Below, one piece after another: positions 53,882-59,465 of a stretch of 59,465 nucleotides of DNA. This stretch comes from Gammaproteobacteria bacterium (GTDB taxonomy: Bacteria; Pseudomonadota; Gammaproteobacteria; Pseudomonadales; Pseudohongiellaceae). The stretch's first letter is position 1, and each line of letters begins with the position of its first letter. Where the stretch lies: assembly GCA_029253585.1 (NCBI GenBank), contig JAQWZF010000019.1:1-59465 (forward strand), written 5' to 3'. The position numbers and the translations under genes were made by a program. The notes below the pieces were generated by a model. That model did not search any database and was not told the origin of the DNA. It saw only the letters and a program-made list of their open reading frames with translations.

Positions 53882-55960
53882 ATGAGCGACGCTGATGACA
53901 TAAAGAACATAAATGGGGCAACTGACCCTATTGTTCCGATCGATTTCACTCCACATAGCGAGCAGAGCCAAAATTTTTCCTACCGGTTTAAATGGCTACA
54001 TCTTGTTGTGGCTACCTTTCTACTCGTTTCGGTTACGGCGGCCTGGTTTGTATTGACGGCCAGGTCGGTCTTCGTCGAGGTCAATCCTATAACGGCACAG
54101 ATAAGTATCGACAATGGCGCTAGCATCAAGTTAGGCCAGCGCTATCTCATGCGAACAGGGTCCTATCAGATCACCCTGCGTAACGAGGGCTATCACGATA
54201 CGGTGACTCTTCTACTCGTGAGCGAAGAGCAATCACAAACCCACCCGTTCGAAATGCGAAAATTGCCAGGCATAGTCAGTTTCGACAGTGCAGATCTGGT
54301 TGACGCGCGTGTAAGAATTGATGGTGTTGATATCGGGCAGACACCTCTGCTGAATGTTGAAGTAGAGCCAGGCGAGCATCAGCTTTCTATCGTCAAAGAT
54401 CGCTATCTGGACTATGGCGATACCATAACTATAGAGGGCCGCTCGGTTGAGCAGAGCTTCTCTGCCAGCCTGGAGCAAGCATGGGCTACCGTAAGTCTGA
54501 GCACTACCCCAAGTGGCGCAGATGTCTTGGTTGACGGTGAGATTATTGGCAGCACTCCCCTGAACGCCGAAATCATTCAGGGTCAGCGCGATCTTGTATT
54601 GAAACTAGCCGGGCACAAGGCATGGCAGGAAGAATACGATATTTTGGCTGGGGAAAATTTTTCTATACCGCTGGTGGAATTAGAGCCGGCAGATGGCTTA
54701 TTGTTTATACAATCGAATCCAACCGCCGCCAGCGTAACAATTGGGGGCGAATTCAAGGGCCTCACTCCGCTAGAAGTAGCATTGGCCCCTGGTGAGAATC
54801 ATGAGCTTACGTTCTTCAAGAATGGCTATAACTCCAACTCGCTCTCGATACAGACTCAGGCGAATGAGGAGCGAGATATTACTATTGCCCTTGAGCCGAT
54901 ACTGATGACCGTCAGTGTTATGGCGCAACCGGAAGACGCTGAACTGTATGTAGATGGACAGTTCAGAGGGACTGCAAACCAGACCATCGAATTGATGGCA
55001 GCCAGTCAACAGATTGAGATTCGTAAGGCAGGATTTATCCCCTATTCAACAGAATTTACGTCGCGCCCGGGCCTGGAGCAGGTAATCAGTGTCTCTCTCA
55101 AGTCGCTGGAGCAGGCGCGCCTGGAACAGATCAAGCCAATAATTGTGTCAGCTGCTGGTCAGACTCTTAAACTATTCTATCCGGGAGCCTTTACCATGGG
55201 AGCCTCGAGGCGCGAGGCAGGTAGAAGGCCTAATGAGAATCTTCGTGATATTAAACTTGAGAGGCCTTTCTATTTGGGCGTGCAGGAAGTTAGCAACGCC
55301 CAGTACAGGCTTTTCAACGAGGAGCATAGCTCCGGAACCTTGCAAGGATTAACTCTCGATAACGAGGCGCAGCCGGTTGTCAGAATTACCTGGGCGCAGG
55401 CGGCACTTTTCTGCAACTGGTTAAGCGACCAGGAGTCTCTGCCACACTTCTACGACGTTGCTGGCGAAGACGTAGTTGGTTTCAGTCCAGACTCCACCGG
55501 TTATCGACTACCTACCGAAGCGGAATGGGCTTGGGCAGCAAGAACAGACGGTAGCGGTAATCAATTGAAATACTCCTGGGGAAGCGACTTGCTCCCAACC
55601 GAGAATTCGGGAAATTTTGCAGACGTAACTGCTCGATCCTATCTTGGGCAAATATTGTTTGATTATGACGATGGCTATCTCGCAACGTCACCAGTTGCTT
55701 CTTTCGACGCTAATCAATATGAACTCCATGATATGGCGGGAAATGTCTCCGAGTGGGTGCATGATTTTTATGGTGCCGTTGGCTCTGTTGGTGGAGTTGA
55801 GGTTGATCCACTGGGCCCGACCGAGGGTCAGTTCCATACTATAAGAGGTTCTAGTTGGGCGCATGGCTCAGTAACTGAGCTGCGACTCTCGTTTCGTGAT
55901 TTCGGTGAAGAAGTACGAGATGACGTCGGCTTTCGAGTGGCGCGCTATTTAGAGGAATAA
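53882..55960 (+). CDS. Membrane protein with five PEGA-like repeats and a sulfatase-modifying-factor (FGE) fold
   Basis: A 692-residue protein: cytoplasmic N-terminus (~38 residues), one membrane helix (~39-60), then about five PEGA-like beta repeats (residues ~62-420; recognisable as ARVRIDGVDIGQTPLLNVEV, ADVLVDGEIIGSTPLNAEI, ASVTIGGEFKGLTPLEVAL, AELYVDGQFRGT). Residues ~430-690 form an FGE-sulfatase/SUMF1 domain (FTMGASRREAG, YRLPTEAEWAWAARTDG, ELHDMAGNVSEWVHDFYG, TIRGSSWAHGSVTELRLSFR, GFRVAR). The two active-site Cys of formylglycine-generating enzymes, expected in the RGSSW...R segment, are absent. So it is more likely a binding domain than an enzyme. Four bases separate it from the next gene. 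Confidence 0.78.
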   Translation: MSDADDIKNINGATDPIVPIDFTPHSEQSQNFSYRFKWLHLVVATFLLVSVTAAWFVLTARSVFVEVNPITAQISIDNGASIKLGQRYLMRTGSYQITLRNEGYHDTVTLLLVSEEQSQTHPFEMRKLPGIVSFDSADLVDARVRIDGVDIGQTPLLNVEVEPGEHQLSIVKDRYLDYGDTITIEGRSVEQSFSASLEQAWATVSLSTTPSGADVLVDGEIIGSTPLNAEIIQGQRDLVLKLAGHKAWQEEYDILAGENFSIPLVELEPADGLLFIQSNPTAASVTIGGEFKGLTPLEVALAPGENHELTFFKNGYNSNSLSIQTQANEERDITIALEPILMTVSVMAQPEDAELYVDGQFRGTANQTIELMAASQQIEIRKAGFIPYSTEFTSRPGLEQVISVSLKSLEQARLEQIKPIIVSAAGQTLKLFYPGAFTMGASRREAGRRPNENLRDIKLERPFYLGVQEVSNAQYRLFNEEHSSGTLQGLTLDNEAQPVVRITWAQAALFCNWLSDQESLPHFYDVAGEDVVGFSPDSTGYRLPTEAEWAWAARTDGSGNQLKYSWGSDLLPTENSGNFADVTARSYLGQILFDYDDGYLATSPVASFDANQYELHDMAGNVSEWVHDFYGAVGSVGGVEVDPLGPTEGQFHTIRGSSWAHGSVTELRLSFRDFGEEVRDDVGFRVARYLEE

Positions 55961-55964
55961 AATC

Positions 55965-56210
55965 ATGCGTAAGCTTTTGTTGTTCGCCTTGCTATGTTTT
56001 TGGCAGCTCGGTCTTGGAGCAGAGAATGATCCACCCTCCCAAGATACAGATCGGCAAGATTTGAACCCAGAGTCTTTGCTTGAGGGCGACGAGCGGATCG
56101 CCGCCGAAGTTACTGAAGCAGATGAAGACGAAGCCGATCCCTCCGTTCGTTTTATTCCAACGGAACAAATTTCGCAGGACTTGGGTGTTTCATTTCCCGT
56201 AGATATTTAG
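55965..56210 (+). CDS. Small exported acidic protein
   Basis: An 81-residue protein with a signal peptide (residues ~3-19, cleavage after GLGA) and a very acidic 60-residue mature part (EGDERIAAEVTEADEDEADP). It ends in FIPTEQISQDLGVSFPVDI, a sharp non-acidic tail that looks like a conserved interaction segment. AGGA lies nine bases before the ATG. It lies four bases after the PEGA/FGE gene and 31 bases before the proton-channel gene, so it is certainly in the same operon. No family is recognised. Confidence 0.7.
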   Translation: MRKLLLFALLCFWQLGLGAENDPPSQDTDRQDLNPESLLEGDERIAAEVTEADEDEADPSVRFIPTEQISQDLGVSFPVDI

Positions 56211-56241
56211 ATTCACAGGACAAGTAAACCAAGGAATTAGT

Positions 56242-57051
56242 ATGAAGCAAAGGTTGTTATCGGAAGCGCTCTATCAAGTCGCGGCACTGATTATTGCAGT
56301 GATCGTTGTTCATGCGGCCTACGTGGCGGTGATTCGGCCGAATGCCGACCTGCTTCAAGAGCAGCAAAACGTGCTTCAGCAAACGGATCCCAATTTCGTA
56401 CCGGAACGCTCGGTTTATATAATTATGCGCGACTTCGAACAAGAGACATGCATCATACTGTTGCTATGGGCTCTCTCTATCATCGGTATGAAGACTCAGC
56501 AGACATTGAAGGAGAGGGGGCTTCTGGAATGGACGCTAATCAATGTTTCCGATGGGGCAAGTATATTGCCCGAGGATGCGCGCAACTATGCGCGTCCGGT
56601 TCAGGCTTTACCGGACTCGGAGAGGCAGTTTCTCCTGCCCAGAGCGCTACTTGCCGGTTTGCATAGATTTCAATCCACGCAGAATATTCAAGACGTTGCT
56701 ACCACCATAAAAGTAACCTGCGATACCGAAGCGGATCGCATGGAAACGGAATTAACGATCGTTCGCTATATTGCCTGGGCAATCCCCTCTATTGGCTTCC
56801 TCGGAACTGTTCGCGGCATCGGTACCGCCCTGGGCCAGGCCTACCAGGCGGTGAGCGGAGACATAGTCGGTGTTACGGTCAGCCTGGGTGTGGCCTTCAA
56901 TTCAACATTCGTAGCCTTGGTGGTCAGCATCCTGCTGATGTTTGTGCTGCACCAGCTGCAACTGATTCAGGACAGGCTGGTATTGGACTGCCAGACCTAC
57001 TGTGACGAAAGAATGCTCAGGCACCTGCAAGTGCCACAGAAGGACAGCTGA
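56242..57051 (+). CDS. MotA/TolQ/ExbB-type proton channel subunit
   Basis: A 269-residue inner-membrane protein. It has a first helix (~8-30), a second (~68-86) and, after a ~90-residue cytoplasmic loop, the conserved helix pair of the MotA/TolQ/ExbB family: IAWAIPSIGFLGTVRGIGTALG (~175-196, split here by the usual Pro and Gly residues) and VTVSLGVAFNSTFVALVVSI (~209-232). In ExbB, TolQ and MotA these helices form a pentamer around ExbD, TolR or MotB and move protons inward. The partner here is most likely the vWA protein two genes downstream. AAGGA precedes the ATG by six bases. Confidence 0.85.
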   Translation: MKQRLLSEALYQVAALIIAVIVVHAAYVAVIRPNADLLQEQQNVLQQTDPNFVPERSVYIIMRDFEQETCIILLLWALSIIGMKTQQTLKERGLLEWTLINVSDGASILPEDARNYARPVQALPDSERQFLLPRALLAGLHRFQSTQNIQDVATTIKVTCDTEADRMETELTIVRYIAWAIPSIGFLGTVRGIGTALGQAYQAVSGDIVGVTVSLGVAFNSTFVALVVSILLMFVLHQLQLIQDRLVLDCQTYCDERMLRHLQVPQKDS

Positions 57052-57053
57052 AA

Positions 57054-58346
57054 ATGAGTTTGAAGGTTATCGAGTTAAACGATAACGCCCTTCGAGTTGG
57101 GGATGAGTCGGGAATTCTCGTTGAGAGCCCCGGCTTTGCGCTTGCCGGCAACAAGCAGCTGCAGCTGGGAGAGATTGCCAAACAACAGTCCAGGCTGCAG
57201 CCAACTAACAGCTATAACAAGTATTTACATGAGCTTAGTCTGGACCCGATCAGCCATGCGGTTGGTATTCGTCATGCTGCCGACATCGCCTATGCACAGC
57301 TGCTGTATTTGGCCGAGGAAGGCGGCGTGGATGCAGATATGATATTTGCTGTGCCTGGAAATTTCACGCACCAGCAGCTCGCAATCTTGTTGGGGCTTGC
57401 CAAGTCTAGTCCCTTTAATACTATAGGCATGGTGGACTCGGCACTAGGGGCTGCCTACTGGGCCGGACATGCCGAATCTATTATTTATGCAGAGATGCAG
57501 CTGCACCAGGTTGTGCTTACCAAAATTATCGCGCGGGATAATCAGCTGACGCGAGAGTCCGTGATACAGGTCCCCAGCGTAGGCAGCCAAAACTTTATGG
57601 ACCTGATGATGCAGTTGGCTACCGGGCTATTTATTCAGCAGTGTCGATTCAACCCGCAGCATGACGCCGAGTCGGAGCAACAACTCTATAATGCTCTACC
57701 TGATTGGCTGCGACAGAACGATACCGACCAGAACAGCTTGATGCTTGAACTGAAGGCTAACACTGCAGTGCACACGGCGAAGATGCCTAGAGAAAGCTTG
57801 ATTACTAATCTATCGAGGCACTATAAGAGTATCGGGCAACAGATCGCCGAACTCGCGGTGGCAGGTCAAAGCAAGATCCTATTGAGCCCTGAGTTTGCCG
57901 AACTACCCGGGCTTCACTCGTTCCTGGGCCAGAGCTTCGATTTGGAACTAGTGCCAGTTGACGCAATCAGTAGAGCCATTGTGCAAAATAGAGACAGCAT
58001 CGTGAAGGGCGAAGGCCAGATTCAATTAATCACTTCACTGCCCAAGGCCGAAGCGAAATCGACAGCGCACAAACCTCCTCTCAGGAAGTCGAACGAGGGG
58101 GTACAGGAACGAGCAACGCATGTGCTAATCGGCAGCACTGCTATTCCGCTGGGCTCTATAGAGCTTCCCGAGAAGCTGGGGAGAATAGAAGAAGACAAGG
58201 GCGGCTTCTATGTAGACAGTGGTGAGCAAGAGTTTCTATTGAATCAGAAAAAGCGAAGTGGAAGGCATGAGCTTAGCCTCGGTGACCTGATTCAAGCTGC
58301 ACAAGGTAGTGAGAAAATTCGTTTAATACAGGTAAGTAATGGCTAG
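57054..58346 (+). CDS. Degenerate actin/Hsp70-fold protein with an FHA-like C-terminus
   Basis: A 430-residue cytosolic protein (no signal or membrane helix). The region DADMIFAVPGNFTHQQLAIL followed by IGMVDSALGAAYWAG matches the VPA...A...G/E-AA pattern of DnaK/MreB/FtsA-like proteins, and KILLSPEFAELPGLHSFL resembles the adenosine motif. The phosphate loops are degenerate: IELNDNALRVG stands where IDxGTxxxR is expected, and IIYAEMQLHQVVL where DxGGGT is expected. It may therefore not hydrolyse ATP. The last ~80 residues (ATHVLIGSTAIPLGSIELPE, HELSLGDLIQA) have an FHA-like strand pattern. It lies three bases after the channel gene and overlaps the vWA gene by eight. Confidence 0.55.
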   Translation: MSLKVIELNDNALRVGDESGILVESPGFALAGNKQLQLGEIAKQQSRLQPTNSYNKYLHELSLDPISHAVGIRHAADIAYAQLLYLAEEGGVDADMIFAVPGNFTHQQLAILLGLAKSSPFNTIGMVDSALGAAYWAGHAESIIYAEMQLHQVVLTKIIARDNQLTRESVIQVPSVGSQNFMDLMMQLATGLFIQQCRFNPQHDAESEQQLYNALPDWLRQNDTDQNSLMLELKANTAVHTAKMPRESLITNLSRHYKSIGQQIAELAVAGQSKILLSPEFAELPGLHSFLGQSFDLELVPVDAISRAIVQNRDSIVKGEGQIQLITSLPKAEAKSTAHKPPLRKSNEGVQERATHVLIGSTAIPLGSIELPEKLGRIEEDKGGFYVDSGEQEFLLNQKKRSGRHELSLGDLIQAAQGSEKIRLIQVSNG

Positions 58347-59439
58347 CACCAAGTCGAAACGACGAAGTCTAAACCCGATCAGCCTGGCATTTCTGGATGT
58401 CATGTTCTGTGGCTTTGGTGCTGTGATTCTGATTTTCCTGATTCTGGATCACACCAGCAGTCAAACCCCCTCAGAGCAGAATCCCGATCTGGCTGCCGAG
58501 GTAAATCTACTGCGTGAAGAGGTGAGAGACGGAGAGCTGGGTTTGGTCGCTCTGCGCAACACCTTCTCCGATGTTAGCTTTGAGGTGGTAACCGCCGAGG
58601 GCCTGGCGAGACAGATACAGGAACAACTACAGACCTTCTTGCAAGAGCTGGCGGCATTGGAAAATTCAAGCGTCGCCAGCGAAGAGGACATAGCAAAGCT
58701 GCGCGCCGACGTGCAAGCCCTGGAGGAAGAGCTACTGCGACTGCAGGCTAGCGCCTTCGAGCAGGACGGCAATAGTGCGCGCCAGTTTCTGGGTGATGGA
58801 AATCGACAGTACCTTTCTGGTCTGTTTTTGGGCGGACAGCGTATTCTTATCTTGATAGACAGCTCTGCGAGCATGCTCGACAGTACGCTGGTGAATATTA
58901 TTCGCACCCGCAACATGTCTGTAGAGCGCAAGAGACAGGCGCCTAAATGGCAAAGAGTAGTCAAGACTGTAGATTGGATCAGTACCCAGCTGCCGATAAC
59001 GAGTCGCTACCAGATATGGGAATTTAATGAGGAGCTCGAGTCTGTATTGAGTGTCGACCGAGACAGTTGGCAGGAAGTGGCAGATCGAGATCAGCTGAAT
59101 ACAGCGATTGATAACGTGAAGCAAATCGTGCCAGAAAATGGCACCAATTTAGAGCAGGTTTTCAAGGCTGTCGCCAATATGTCACCGCGGCCTGACAATA
59201 TCTTCTTGATTACTGACGGTCTGCCCACTCTAAGCGATCGCGGGTCGCGAGATGCCTTGGTAACCCCATCGCAGAGGATAGAGCTGTATGAAGAGGCGAT
59301 AGAAGAGTTGCCGCAGGGTATACCGGTTAATGTTATGCTGCTTCCGCTGGAAGGAGACCCGAGTGCGGCGGCTGCCTACTGGCAACTCGCACAGTACACG
59401 AGTGGATCATTTATTAGCCCCTCGGAGGATTGGCCATGA
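58339..59439 (+). CDS. vWA-domain protein with an ExbD/TolR-like transmembrane helix
   Basis: A 366-residue protein. The single N-terminal helix (residues ~12-37: ISLAFLDVMFCGFGAVILIF) resembles the helix of TolR/ExbD, whose buried Asp carries protons; the Asp in FLDVMF is in the matching position. A coiled coil follows (~45-145). Residues ~165-366 form a von Willebrand A domain with an intact metal site: LIDSSASM (DxSxS), NGTNLEQVF (Thr) and FLITDGLPT (Asp). The domain is on the periplasmic side if the topology is like TolR. Its stop overlaps the next ATG by four bases (ATGA). Confidence 0.78.
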   Translation: MASTKSKRRSLNPISLAFLDVMFCGFGAVILIFLILDHTSSQTPSEQNPDLAAEVNLLREEVRDGELGLVALRNTFSDVSFEVVTAEGLARQIQEQLQTFLQELAALENSSVASEEDIAKLRADVQALEEELLRLQASAFEQDGNSARQFLGDGNRQYLSGLFLGGQRILILIDSSASMLDSTLVNIIRTRNMSVERKRQAPKWQRVVKTVDWISTQLPITSRYQIWEFNEELESVLSVDRDSWQEVADRDQLNTAIDNVKQIVPENGTNLEQVFKAVANMSPRPDNIFLITDGLPTLSDRGSRDALVTPSQRIELYEEAIEELPQGIPVNVMLLPLEGDPSAAAAYWQLAQYTSGSFISPSEDWP

Positions 59440-59465
59440 GACGTAAACGCGGAGAAACAGATTCT
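59436..59465 (+). CDS. Start of the next operon gene, cut by the window end
   Basis: An ATG overlaps the stop of the vWA gene (ATGA) and is preceded by GGAGGATTGGCC, a strong ribosome-binding site. Only MRRKRGETDS is visible. A basic start of this kind would fit another protein with an N-terminal membrane helix like its neighbour, but that is a guess. Confidence 0.6.
   Translation, partial: MRRKRGETDS

Noticed and set aside
53882..55960. Active formylglycine-generating enzyme
   Set aside because: The paired catalytic cysteines are missing and no sulfatase is encoded nearby.
56242..59439. Zorya-type anti-phage system
   Set aside because: The ExbB/MotA-like channel fits, but there is no OmpA-domain ZorB, helicase or nuclease; the partner carries a vWA domain and the neighbours are envelope proteins. 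The part beyond the window could change this.

Overview
The window looks like a chromosomal segment of a free-living, probably marine, gammaproteobacterium. The evidence is gene content and order: rpoH-ftsX-ftsE-ftsY next to divergent rsmD, the rph-pyrE / yicC-gmk-rpoZ-spoT-ridA-recG block, slmA, argB, coaBC, rpmB-rpmG, cmoAB and a HexR-like regulator. Pseudomonas-type genomes have a very similar arrangement. I cannot name the genus.

Layout. (1) 1-4.2 kb is accessory and looks AT-richer: the end of a collagen-like Pro-Gly repeat protein, a lytic transglycosylase lipoprotein, a dead IS3-family element (1914-3111) and a ceramidase-family membrane protein. (2) 4.2-11.5 kb is a mixed stretch: RpiR/HexR-like regulator, FemAB-like acyltransferase, a limonene-epoxide-hydrolase-like pseudogene, a GNAT enzyme, an exported protein of unknown function, a DUF938 methyltransferase, yaaA and two small unknowns. 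(3) 11.6-19.8 kb holds a TRAP transporter (dctQM forward, dctP on the opposite strand), yciA, uvrD, gcdH and ubiA. (4) 19.9-33 kb is conserved housekeeping: recG, ridA, spoT, rpoZ, gmk, yicC, rph, pyrE, slmA, argB, coaBC, a decayed radC, rpmB and rpmG. (5) 33.1-48 kb holds a RAYT-like protein that lacks its catalytic residues, cmoBA, a methyltransferase, a YgjP-type metallopeptidase, trmB, a DUF423 protein, rpoH, ftsXEY, rsmD, a YheT-type hydrolase, coaD, mutM and a lone hyuA.

(6) 48.3 kb to the window end is the most interesting part: about ten tightly packed forward genes with almost no enzymes. They encode an exported TPR protein, a Ser-rich lipoprotein, a second lipoprotein, two single-pass membrane proteins (TPR plus PEGA-like; five PEGA-like repeats plus a sulfatase-modifying-factor fold without catalytic cysteines), a small exported acidic protein, an ExbB/TolQ/MotA-type proton-channel subunit, a degenerate actin/Hsp70-fold protein, and a vWA protein whose N-terminal helix looks like the ExbD/TolR proton-conducting helix. 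Another gene starts at 59436 and runs off the window. I read this as an uncharacterised envelope-spanning machine powered by proton-motive force. That is inference from domain content and gene order.

Several genes are decaying: the IS3 orfB (four in-frame stops), the epoxide-hydrolase-like gene (three in-frame stops) and radC (one-base deletion plus lost metal ligands). No tRNA, rRNA, CRISPR array or replication origin was recognised. All assignments come from reading the sequence; no database search was run.
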